16,317 nucleotides of DNA from an uncultured Eubacteriales bacterium (GTDB taxonomy: Bacteria > Bacillota > Clostridia > Oscillospirales > Oscillospiraceae), in assembly GCA_900540545.1 (NCBI GenBank), contig UQGJ01000063.1:1-16317 (forward strand). Direction: 5' to 3'. The notes below the pieces were generated by a model. That model ran no database searches. It was not told the origin of the DNA and saw only the letters and a list, made by a program, of their open reading frames with translations. The stretch's first letter is position 1, and every line of letters starts with the position of its first letter. Positions 7,234 to 13,154 of this stretch are shown piece by piece. Made by a program: the position numbers and the translations under genes.

Positions 7234-7270
7234 AGCGGCCCTCCTTTGTCTTTCGTCTTAACATGGAAAA

Positions 7271-7297
7271 AGGGACCGGTTCCCCGTTCCCTCCGGT
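7271..7297 (-). promoter_or_regulatory. Candidate attenuator-like structures in the pyrC leader
   Basis: In the roughly 80-base leader (minus strand) ACCGG (complement of 7293-7297) can pair with CCGGT (complement of 7275-7279). Alternatively GGGGA (7281-7285) or AGGGA (7288-7292) can pair with TCCCT (7271-7275), the latter followed by a T-run. The pairings exclude each other, as in terminator/antiterminator switches. The stems are only 5 pairs, and no PyrR-binding consensus was recognised, so this is weak. Confidence 0.25.
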
Positions 7298-7319
7298 TTC
7301 TGCTTTCTTGACTGACCAC

Positions 7320-7348
7320 ATTATATCGTAACATGGAGGTTTTAGCAA
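7320..7348 (-). promoter_or_regulatory. SigA-type promoter of the pyrC-pyrF operon
   Basis: On the minus strand TTGCTA (7343-7348) and a perfect TATAAT (7320-7325) are 17 bases apart. Transcription would start near 7313, leaving a leader of about 80 bases before the GTG of pyrC. Confidence 0.75.
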
Positions 7349-7407
7349 TGAATTTTTCATGAATTTCGGGCAAACTAGGCACATCGGAACGAAGGAGGAA
7401 TCGGAAT

Positions 7408-7575
7408 ATGACAAAGCATTCCATGATGACGGGAATGGGCCTGGGGCTCATGGCCGGCGCGGTGCTGGGCATGGTGATGGCGCCCAACAAAAAGACCGTG
7501 AAGGCCACGGCCAAGAAGGCGGTCCGCGCGGTGGAGGACATCGCGGAGAACGTGACCGACGCCCTGGGCATGTAA
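7408..7575 (+). CDS. YtxH-like small membrane-anchored protein (55 aa)
   Basis: This 55-residue protein begins MTKHSMMTGMGLGLMAGAVL. Residues 7-25 form a Gly/Met/Ala-rich membrane segment. Residues 28-55 are a charged Lys/Ala helix (VKATAKKAVRAVEDIAENVTDAL) like those of YtxH-type and similar stress or envelope small proteins; the family label is by resemblance only. The ATG is preceded by AAGGAGGA at 8 bases, and a strong bidirectional terminator follows 4 bases after the stop. The strong ribosome site, GC-biased third positions and dedicated terminator argue for a real gene despite its size. It is transcribed away from pyrC; no convincing plus-strand promoter was found in 7326-7390. Confidence 0.85.
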   Translation: MTKHSMMTGMGLGLMAGAVLGMVMAPNKKTVKATAKKAVRAVEDIAENVTDALGM

Positions 7576-7579
7576 GGGA

Positions 7580-7614
7580 AACGCGCCCCGCCGGAAGGTC
7601 CGGCGGGGCGCGTT
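7580..7614. terminator. Strong hairpin between convergent genes
   Basis: AACGCGCCCCGCCGGA (7580-7595) pairs perfectly with 7599-7614 around an AGG loop, giving 16 pairs. It is followed by TTCTCATT on the plus strand. It lies between the stop of the YtxH-like gene and the stop of the convergent Spo0A-like gene and probably serves both. Confidence 0.85.
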
Positions 7615-7615
7615 C

Positions 7616-7930
7616 TCATTCGGCGGTATGGACCAGGAGAATGGCCAGGAACTGGGACGGGGTGGGACGGCGGGAGAGCGGATAACCGGCCAGCTCCCGC
7701 AGCAGGGCCGGGTCCGTCCGCCACGCCGCCTTGACCGCGGTGCGGAGGGACCGCTCCACCGCGCCCCAGGTCGTGCCGTACCGCTTGGCGATGTCGGGAT
7801 AGAGCCATTTGGTCACCAGCTGCCGGGCCTCCGGGTCCGACCGGCAAATCTCCAGGGCGTATAGAAAGTAGTCAAAGCCGTGATACTCCGGCGTTACGCC
7901 CAGCCGCCGCAGCAGTTGGGAGGCATCCAT
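7616..7930 (-). CDS. Stand-alone Spo0A C-terminal-like DNA-binding protein
   Basis: The 104-residue protein corresponds to the effector (C-terminal) domain of Spo0A with no phospho-receiver domain in front. Conserved blocks: LGVTPEYHGFDY (10-21), LVTKWLYPDIAKRYGTT (38-54), VERSLRTAVKAAW (58-70), and a C-terminal PTPSQFLAIL (89-98) matching the P-T-N-S-E-F-I-A region of Spo0A. LYPDIAK and VER are identical to the Bacillus protein as I remember it. It should bind DNA, possibly 0A-box-like sites, without phosphorylation control. The start is ATG at 7930 (GGAGG at 7 bases); a GTG at 7933 is the alternative. It overlaps the stop of the upstream XRE gene by one base (TGATG), so the two are translationally coupled. 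It could be a regulator of sporulation-type genes or a domesticated fragment. Confidence 0.88.
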   Translation of the reverse strand: MDASQLLRRLGVTPEYHGFDYFLYALEICRSDPEARQLVTKWLYPDIAKRYGTTWGAVERSLRTAVKAAWRTDPALLRELAGYPLSRRPTPSQFLAILLVHTAE

Positions 7931-8286
7931 CACGCATCCTCCAGCTGACCCGGCAGCGCCTCATACAGGTCGGCCGTCTGCCGCAGCCACGCCACCAGCG
8001 CTGTCTGGCCCCCTTTTGGCAGGCGGATGTACCAGTCCAGATTCCGAAGCAGCGCAGCCTGCATATTCAGATGTTCCACAGTCCCGTCCTCCGACAACAG
8101 CGCCGCAATCGGCATCCCCAGATGTTCACAGATGACGTCCAGCGTATCCAGCCTCGGCACGGACTTTCCCTTTTCCATGGCCTGCACAGTAGATTTTGTG
8201 ATACCGATTTCCTTTGCAAATTCCGCCTGAGAGCGTATTCCGCGAATGATTCTTATATTTTTCGACAAAATTTGTGCATAATTCAC
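7930..8286 (-). CDS. XRE-family helix-turn-helix regulator
   Basis: This 118-residue protein has an HTH at residues 5-66. SQAEFAKEIGITKSTVQAMEKG (19-40) holds the recognition helix, and RLDTLDVICEHLGMPIAALL (45-64) is the typical fourth and fifth helices. Residues 70-118 have no known domain; the Trp/Leu-rich tail (LDWYIRL, ALVAWLRQ) may dimerise or sense a ligand. The start is GTG at 8286 with AAAGGAGG at 7 bases. The frame extends upstream to 8379, but that part lacks a ribosome site. It forms an operon with the Spo0A-like gene. Its 5' end is AT-rich compared with the surroundings. A 0A-box match lies within codons 5-9, and a palindrome lies upstream. Confidence 0.92.
   Translation of the reverse strand: MNYAQILSKNIRIIRGIRSQAEFAKEIGITKSTVQAMEKGKSVPRLDTLDVICEHLGMPIAALLSEDGTVEHLNMQAALLRNLDWYIRLPKGGQTALVAWLRQTADLYEALPGQLEDA
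8258..8270 (-). promoter_or_regulatory. 0A-box-like sequence inside the start of the XRE gene
   Basis: On the minus strand TTTTGTCGAAAAA matches the Bacillus Spo0A box (TTTGTCRAAAA) at every position. It overlaps codons 5-9 of the XRE gene, about 15-30 bases after its start codon. Because the next gene of the operon encodes a Spo0A-type DNA-binding domain, self-binding is an attractive guess. Chance inside an AT-rich 5' end cannot be excluded. Confidence 0.4.
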
Positions 8287-8314
8287 AGCAAACCCTCCTT
8301 TGACATAAGAATAA

Positions 8315-8325
8315 GGTAATTTACC
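8315..8325. promoter_or_regulatory. Candidate operator upstream of the XRE gene
   Basis: GGTAATTTACC is a perfect 11-base palindrome 29 bases before the GTG start of the XRE gene, where an autoregulatory site would be expected. No well-spaced -35/-10 pair was recognised beside it. Confidence 0.3.
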
Positions 8326-8396
8326 ATGAATTCGTGGCCTGATTCGCCGGATTTCGAGGCCGATATTCCGGCCGCCCAAAAACGGGGCTCAAATGC

Positions 8397-8435
8397 AAAA
8401 ATAAAAGGACATCCTGACGGATGTCCTTTTATTTT

Positions 8436-8436
<1 letters not shown>
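8397..8436 (-). terminator. Terminator of the tRNA-Ala pair
   Basis: A perfect 18-pair inverted repeat: 8397-8414 pairs with 8419-8436 around TGAC, with the core GGACATCC/GGATGTCC and flanking A- and T-runs that make it work on either strand. The stem begins immediately after (touching) the CCA end of the tRNA at 8436. Confidence 0.9.
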
Positions 8437-8511
<75 letters not shown>

Positions 8512-8534
8512 ACGACACGATATTCAGTTTTTAG

Positions 8535-8610
<76 letters not shown>

Positions 8611-8654
8611 ACATAGGGCTGTTACAGAACTCGCTTCCGTAACAAGCGAATGTT

Positions 8655-8683
8655 ATTTTAGCATGGGACATGCCGCTTGTCAA
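8655..8683 (-). promoter_or_regulatory. SigA-type promoter of the tRNA-Ala operon
   Basis: On the minus strand a perfect TTGACA (8678-8683) is 17 bases from TAAAAT (8655-8660). The start site would be about 8648, leaving about 38 bases of leader before the first tRNA. Confidence 0.88.
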
Positions 8684-8720
8684 CAGGGAATTTCGTTTTT
8701 TCTCCGCACACCCCGGAAAG

Positions 8721-8751
8721 CCTTGCGCCGCAAGGTCGAAAATGCTATCAT
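8721..8751 (+). promoter_or_regulatory. Promoter with embedded palindrome upstream of the TetR gene
   Basis: TTGCGC (8723-8728) and TATCAT (8746-8751) are 17 bases apart. The -35 lies within a perfect 15-base palindrome, CCTTGCGCCGCAAGG (8721-8735). That is the usual position for autorepression by a TetR-type protein. Promoter strength by eye is moderate, because the -35 is poor. Confidence 0.45.
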
Positions 8752-8792
8752 TTGGATATATCCTGCCGGCGTGTAAGGGAGGGCGAGCACAT

Positions 8793-9356
8793 ATGCCTGA
8801 CTCGAACATCACAAAAAAAGCCCTGGCCCAGGCCATGAAGGACCTGATGGTCCGGGAGCCTTTCGCCAAAATCAGCGTGGGGGATATCTGCGACGCCTGC
8901 GGGATGAACCGCAAGAGCTTCTACTACCACTTTCGGGACAAATACGACCTGGTGAACTGGATCTTCTACACAGAATTCATCCAGGCGGTGCAGGGCACCG
9001 ACTACCCCACCGGCTGGGACTTCCTCTCCCGCATGTGCGCCTACTTTTACCAGGAGCGGGACTTTTACCGCTGTGCCATGCAAATCGAAGGCCAAAATTC
9101 CTTCCGGGAGTATTTTGGCGAGATCATGACCCCTTTCCTGACCACGCTGGCCCGGGACGTGTCACCTGAATTGGACGACCCGCAGTTTTACATCACGTTT
9201 TTTGTAGACGCCTTCCTGGCCTCTCTGGTCCGCTGGCTCTCCGAGGGCACGCCCATGCCGCCGGAGGAGTACGCCGGCCGGCTCAAACGCTTTGTCCTGG
9301 CCCTGGCCCATCTGGTCCTCTCGGAGGACGAGGGCGGCCCCATCCACATCGGCTGA
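8793..9356 (+). CDS. TetR/AcrR-family regulator, DhaS-like
   Basis: This 187-residue transcription regulator has an N-terminal HTH at 6-52. ISVGDICDACGMNRKSFYYHF (27-47) is the DNA-binding unit, with YYHFRDKYDLVNWIFY (44-59), which is very like DhaS and other TetR proteins carrying the TetR_C_8 C-terminal domain. The C-terminal region (75-175) is the ligand/dimer domain with ITFFVDAFLASLVRWL (134-149). The start ATG at 8793 has GGGAGG about 10 bases away; the open frame upstream to 8670 overlaps the promoter region and is ignored. No dihydroxyacetone kinase genes are nearby. The nearest targets are itself and the divergent radical SAM locus downstream, so the DhaS resemblance should not be read as function. 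Confidence 0.93.
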   Translation: MPDSNITKKALAQAMKDLMVREPFAKISVGDICDACGMNRKSFYYHFRDKYDLVNWIFYTEFIQAVQGTDYPTGWDFLSRMCAYFYQERDFYRCAMQIEGQNSFREYFGEIMTPFLTTLARDVSPELDDPQFYITFFVDAFLASLVRWLSEGTPMPPEEYAGRLKRFVLALAHLVLSEDEGGPIHIG

Positions 9357-9371
9357 ACCACGACGATACGC

Positions 9372-9408
9372 AACCGGCCCCGCTCCCATGGGAGCGGGGC
9401 CGGTTTTT
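9372..9408 (+). terminator. Rho-independent terminator of the TetR gene
   Basis: AACCGGCCCCGCTCCC (9372-9387) pairs perfectly with 9390-9405 around AT, followed by a run of T to 9408. On the other strand the same hairpin lies just after the stop of the convergent gene ending at 9411 and may serve it too. Confidence 0.93.
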
Positions 9409-9410
9409 GT

Positions 9411-10451
9411 CTATTGAAGTCCTTCCGCCGCCTCCAGCAGCTCCGTGAGGCTGGACGTGCGGAAGTTCAGCGGCAGGGGCCGTTCCCCCTCCCGGTAGAC
9501 CGTGGCGGTCCCGTCGGCCCGGCAGCCCAGGTACCGCCACTCCCCGTCGGAGACGATGCCGTCCACCAGCAGGATGTCGGGGTAAAAGTCCATGGGGACC
9601 AGGGGGTAGCGCTGCTCCGTGCGGGCGGCCAGGGCCCAGTCCCGGACCCGCGCCCGGTCCCGGAGTGGACAGTCCTCCGCCGCCACCGTCATGGCGATGG
9701 CCCCGGTGTGGCCCAGCAACCCCTCCGCCCAGCGGCCGGAGCAGATGTCCTCCACCGCCTCCCCGCCGGCATAGGGGCGGAAAAAGCCGTAGAACCGCCC
9801 CTCCCCCTCCAGCCGCCGAGCGGCGTCGGCCCAGCCGGGCCGGGAGGTGTCCAGCAGGGTCAGGATGTTGGGGCGGCGCTTCAGGCCGCTGACGGCACCC
9901 GCGTCCACCAGCTCCGGGGGCAGGAACAGCAGGAAGGCGCACTCCGGCGCCCCGCCCGCCAAGTCCAGGGCCAGATTCAGGGCCTCCCAGCGGCGGCCAA
10001 CAAAACAGAAGAAGGTGCAGATGCCCTTGGCTTTGGCCTCGGAGAGGACCCGGCGGTAATCCGCCTCCGCCATGGCCTCCGGGCCGCCGCCGTCCAGGGT
10101 GAAGGTGAGGCTCCAGGGGATGTTGTACCCCCGCTCCCGCTCGTAGGCCCGGATGCGGCTGGCCCCCACAGTCCAGCTCTCCCAGCCGATGTTGATGCCG
10201 AAGGTCCTGAGGGCCTGGTGGTCCACCGTCCGGACCAGGGCGCGCACCAGGTCGTAGTAAGGGCTGCGCTCCTCCCGGGAGAGCATGGTGTCCATCAGGC
10301 CGAAAAAGTGCTTCTGGAACCGGCCCTTGGCGCACATGCGCCCCAGGTCCACCAGCTTGCGCAGGCTGCGGTCGGTGTCCCCCGCCAACTCCCGCAGGCC
10401 GTTATCCACCACGCTTTCCAGGGTGGTCTTGGTCAGAGCTCCCGCTTCCAC
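9411..10451 (-). CDS. Cysteine-less radical-SAM-like paralogue (putative partner protein)
   Basis: This 346-residue protein of unknown function appears to be a degenerate relative of the radical SAM enzyme encoded divergently at 10664. Residues 63-119 align without gaps to residues 64-120 of that enzyme (about 13 identities by eye, including YDL and the G-x-N-[IV]-P-W block at 108-113). The strand/helix order afterwards continues in parallel (ADYRRVL with MDYNTLD; CTFFCFVG with FMYIYSGG; VPMDFY with FTMDFW; SSLTELLEAA with TTLLEAYQ). The three cluster cysteines are absent: the aligned positions near 123, 127 and 130 are Gly, Met and Ala, and the SAM-binding GGEP is replaced by GRR. It should therefore not bind a 4Fe-4S cluster. 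The GTG start at 10451 was chosen for AGGAGG at 8-9 bases; the frame is open to 10568 without a comparable site. Confidence 0.75.
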   Translation of the reverse strand: MEAGALTKTTLESVVDNGLRELAGDTDRSLRKLVDLGRMCAKGRFQKHFFGLMDTMLSREERSPYYDLVRALVRTVDHQALRTFGINIGWESWTVGASRIRAYERERGYNIPWSLTFTLDGGGPEAMAEADYRRVLSEAKAKGICTFFCFVGRRWEALNLALDLAGGAPECAFLLFLPPELVDAGAVSGLKRRPNILTLLDTSRPGWADAARRLEGEGRFYGFFRPYAGGEAVEDICSGRWAEGLLGHTGAIAMTVAAEDCPLRDRARVRDWALAARTEQRYPLVPMDFYPDILLVDGIVSDGEWRYLGCRADGTATVYREGERPLPLNFRTSSLTELLEAAEGLQ

Positions 10452-10465
10452 AGCGGCCCCTCCTC

Positions 10466-10482
10466 TTATGATTTGGTCATAA
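10466..10482. promoter_or_regulatory. Candidate operator in the divergent intergenic region
   Basis: TTATGA (10466-10471) and TCATAA (10477-10482) form a perfect inverted repeat with a 5-base spacer, 15 bases before the GTG of the cysteine-less paralogue. A possible -10, TATGAT, is at 10501-10506 on the minus strand, which would put the palindrome just downstream of the start site. The size and shape suit a TetR-type site, but the sequence differs from the palindrome in front of the TetR gene. Confidence 0.4.
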
Positions 10483-10583
10483 AGCCCGGGTCTTGCCTGT
10501 ATCATACCTCTGTCCCCCGCCCCTCCGACAGGGACAAAACGGGAAAACTGTCCAAAAATCTCACACATCCCCCCCTTTGTACG

Positions 10584-10612
10584 GCGACAAAGTTCGCCAT
10601 TCGTTTTACAAT
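10584..10612 (+). promoter_or_regulatory. Promoter of the radical SAM-degV operon
   Basis: GCGACA (10584-10589) and TACAAT (10607-10612) are 17 bases apart. A short inverted repeat, GGCGA...TCGCC (10583-10598), overlaps the -35. The start would be near 10619, about 45 bases before the ATG. The 212-base gap 10452-10663 holds both divergent promoters. Confidence 0.55.
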
Positions 10613-10663
10613 AGGCTCAAACCGAAGGGGTTTTCCATTTTGAATGAAAAGGAGCTGCCGACC

Positions 10664-12031
10664 ATGAGTGACAAAACGTTGATGGAGCACGTGGAGAGTA
10701 TCGCCATCAAAAAGGTGCTGGATTACCTCAACGACACAGAGAACGTGGACGACGCCATCACCAAGGCCATGGACTGGATGGACAAGTTCGACAAGAAGGG
10801 CGAGGTGGCCGGACAGCGGGCCGTTTTCCGCAAAATCGTAGACAACAAGTCGGGAAACTGGTATGATCTCATCAAGAAGGTTTGGACCGAGATCGACCCC
10901 GGCGTGCGGGCCAAGTTCTTCGAGAACTTCATCCTCAACGCCACCGCCATCGGCGGCCAGCGCCAGGACAAAACCAAGGAGGAGCACGGCTGCAACGTGC
11001 CCTGGGCCATCCTTATGGACCCCACCTCGGCCTGCAACCTCCACTGCACCGGCTGCTGGGCCGCGGAGTACGGCAACCAGCTGAACATGGACTACAATAC
11101 CCTGGACTCCATCATCAACCAGGGCACCAAACTGGGCACCTTCATGTACATCTACTCCGGCGGCGAGCCGCTGGTCCGCAAGGACGACATCATCAAGCTC
11201 TGCGAGGCCCACCAGGACTGCATGTTCCTGGCCTTCACCAACGCCACCCTCATCGACGAGAAATTTGCCGAGGATATGCTGCGGGTGAAGAATTTTATCC
11301 CCGCCATCAGCGTGGAGGGCTTCGAGGAGGATACCGACTTCCGCCGGGGCGCGGGCACCTATCAGGCCGTGGTGCGGGCCATGAAGATTCTGAAGGACCA
11401 CCGGCTGCCCTTCGGCGTGTCCTGCTGCTACACCAGCAAGAACGTGGACACCATCGGCAGCGAGGCCTACTTCGACGACCTCATCGACAAGGGCGCCCTC
11501 TTCGCCTGGTTCTTCACCTATATGCCCGTGGGCGCCGGGGCCCCCACCGACCTGATGGCCACCGCGGAGCAGCGGGCGTTCATGTACCGCCAGATACGCG
11601 CCTTCCGCCAGACCAAGCCCATCTTCACCATGGACTTCTGGAACGACGGCGAGTACGTCAAGGGCTGCATCGCCGGGGGCCGGTACTACCTGCACATCAA
11701 CGCCAACGGCGACATCGAGCCCTGCGCCTTCATCCACTATTCCGACTCCAACATCCATGACACCACCCTGCTGGAGGCCTATCAGCGGCCCCTATTTATG
11801 CAGTACCACGACAACCAGCCCTTCAGCGGCAACTACCTGCGGCCCTGCCCCCTGCTGGACAACAACGGGGCCCTGGCCGACATGGTCCACGCCGCCGGGG
11901 CCCACTCCACGGACCTGGCCGAGCCAGAGGATGTGGACAGCCTGTGCGCCAAGTGCAAATACGCCGCCGAACACTGGAAGCCGGTGGCTGACGAACTCTG
12001 GGTCAACTCCGGCCACGAGGCGGCCGACTGA
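10664..12031 (+). CDS. Radical SAM enzyme with C-terminal auxiliary-cluster cysteines
   Basis: This 455-residue enzyme is predicted to cleave S-adenosylmethionine with a 4Fe-4S cluster; the substrate is unknown. The core motif TSACNLHCTGC places the ligands at Cys124, Cys128 and Cys131. IYSGGEPL (163-170) binds the SAM amino group. The barrel continues through ISVEGFEED (215-223) to about 330. The C-terminal part has Cys335, Cys354 (IEPC), Cys395 (RPC) and CAKC (428-431), a SPASM/twitch-like set that could hold an extra cluster. Residues 1-110 are a helical N-terminal extension before G-C-N-V-P-W. The start ATG is preceded by AAGGAG at 9 bases; the open frame upstream runs through the promoter. 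It is followed by degV after 35 bases and is divergent from its cysteine-less relative. Confidence 0.93.
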   Translation: MSDKTLMEHVESIAIKKVLDYLNDTENVDDAITKAMDWMDKFDKKGEVAGQRAVFRKIVDNKSGNWYDLIKKVWTEIDPGVRAKFFENFILNATAIGGQRQDKTKEEHGCNVPWAILMDPTSACNLHCTGCWAAEYGNQLNMDYNTLDSIINQGTKLGTFMYIYSGGEPLVRKDDIIKLCEAHQDCMFLAFTNATLIDEKFAEDMLRVKNFIPAISVEGFEEDTDFRRGAGTYQAVVRAMKILKDHRLPFGVSCCYTSKNVDTIGSEAYFDDLIDKGALFAWFFTYMPVGAGAPTDLMATAEQRAFMYRQIRAFRQTKPIFTMDFWNDGEYVKGCIAGGRYYLHINANGDIEPCAFIHYSDSNIHDTTLLEAYQRPLFMQYHDNQPFSGNYLRPCPLLDNNGALADMVHAAGAHSTDLAEPEDVDSLCAKCKYAAEHWKPVADELWVNSGHEAAD

Positions 12032-12066
12032 TATTCAACCTGAGAGAGAAGGAGCGTGGAGCAGTC

Positions 12067-12936
12067 ATGGGCGGGTACAAAATCGTTACCGACGCCACCT
12101 GCGACCTCACTGACGAGTGGGCCGGGCGCATCGGCGTGGACATCATCCCCATGGACGTGGAGCTGGACGGGGAGGCCTACCTCTTCGGCCCCGGCGGCAA
12201 CATCACCGGTCTTGAATTCTTCCGGGCCATGGCGGCGGGCAAGCTGGGCAGCACCTCCCAAATCAGCCCCGCCCGGTATGAGGAACACTTCGTCCCATAC
12301 CTGGACCAGGGGCTGGATGTCCTCTACCTCTGCTTCTCCTCCGGCCTCTCCGGCACCATCCAGGCCGCCCAAATCTGCATGGCGGACCTGCGGGAGCGGT
12401 ACCCCGGCCGGAAGCTGGTGTGCATCGACACCCTGTGCGCCTCCGCCGGGGAGGGCTTTCTGGTGAACGCCGCGGCGGAGCAGCAGGCTGCCGGGATGGA
12501 CCTGGACGCCCTCTGCGCGTGGGTGGAACAGCGCATCCCCCACGTGTGCCACTGGTTCACAGTGGAGGACCTGAAATACCTCCACCGGGGCGGGCGCATC
12601 TCCGCCGCCACCGCCGTCATGGGCTCGGCCCTCCAAATCAAGCCCGTCATGCACTGCGACGACGCCGGCCACCTCACCAACACCGGCAAGGCCCGGGGGA
12701 GGAAGCACTCCCTCCTGGCCCTGGTGGACCACATGGACCAGAGCTGGACCCCGGAGCTGGGGGAGCAGGTCTTTCTCTGCCACGGCGACTGTGCATCCGA
12801 CGCCCAGTTCATGGCTGACGAGGTCCGCCGCCGCCGACCCAACGCCGACGTGGCCATCTTCCCCATGGGCCCCATCATCGGCGCCCACTGCGGTCCTGGG
12901 GTCATCGCCATCTTCTCCTGGGGGAGCCAGCGATAG
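12067..12936 (+). CDS. DegV family fatty-acid-binding protein
   Basis: DegV proteins (FakB type in Firmicutes) bind a fatty acid in a buried pocket, and some hand it to a FakA kinase. The 289 residues show IVTDATCDLT (6-15), the lipid-site motif TSQIS (63-67), FSSGLSGT (90-97), the domain-joining FTVEDLKYLHRGGRIS (164-179) and the C-terminal GAHCGPG (272-278) with the conserved His. Together these cover both subdomains. The ATG at 12067 has GGAG 5 bases away, and AAGGAG further up. It is the second gene of the radical SAM operon, ending in a terminator 10 bases past the stop. No fakA-like kinase lies in the window, so use in phospholipid synthesis is a family-based guess. Co-transcription with a radical SAM enzyme may point to a lipid-related substrate. 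Confidence 0.95.
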   Translation: MGGYKIVTDATCDLTDEWAGRIGVDIIPMDVELDGEAYLFGPGGNITGLEFFRAMAAGKLGSTSQISPARYEEHFVPYLDQGLDVLYLCFSSGLSGTIQAAQICMADLRERYPGRKLVCIDTLCASAGEGFLVNAAAEQQAAGMDLDALCAWVEQRIPHVCHWFTVEDLKYLHRGGRISAATAVMGSALQIKPVMHCDDAGHLTNTGKARGRKHSLLALVDHMDQSWTPELGEQVFLCHGDCASDAQFMADEVRRRRPNADVAIFPMGPIIGAHCGPGVIAIFSWGSQR

Positions 12937-12946
12937 AGGTTTCATC

Positions 12947-12977
12947 AAGAGCCGCGGACATGGTCCGCGGCTCTTTT
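12947..12977 (+). terminator. Rho-independent terminator after degV
   Basis: AAGAGCCGCGGAC (12947-12959) pairs with GTCCGCGGCTCTT (12963-12975) around an ATG loop, ending in TTTT. It lies 10 bases past the degV stop. Confidence 0.92.
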
Positions 12978-12988
12978 CTGCCGCATCT

Positions 12989-13119
12989 GGCTTCCCCTGG
13001 GGGAAGCTGGCTGGCCAAAGGCCAGACTGATGAGGGAAAGGCGTTCGAAACGAGAGCGCATGGTTGAATCGGCCTTTCCCTCATCCGCCCCTCCGGGGCA
13101 CCTTCCCCCAGGGGAAGGC
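12989..13119. repeat. 131-base imperfect inverted-repeat element (MITE/REP-like)
   Basis: The ends are near-mirror images: CTTCCCCTGGGGGAAG (12991-13006) on the left and CTTCCCCCAGGGGAAG (13102-13117) on the right, each itself a small palindrome. Inside are matching GATGAGGGAAAGGC (13031-13044) and GCCTTTCCCTCATC (13072-13085) arms with variable GC-rich loops between. About 27 central bases are unpaired. I recall similar CTTCCCCTGGGGGAAG...GATGAGG units as abundant in Oscillospiraceae intergenic DNA. No transposase is present. It sits between the degV terminator and the fbp promoter. Confidence 0.8.
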
Positions 13120-13154
13120 TTCGCAAAATTATCCTCCCTTTTCCCCGCGGCTGG

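Noticed and set aside
7308..7334. TTGACT...TAACAT as a promoter for the 55-residue gene
   Set aside because: The spacer is only 15 bases and the boxes are weak; the -10 overlaps the pyrC promoter spacer region.
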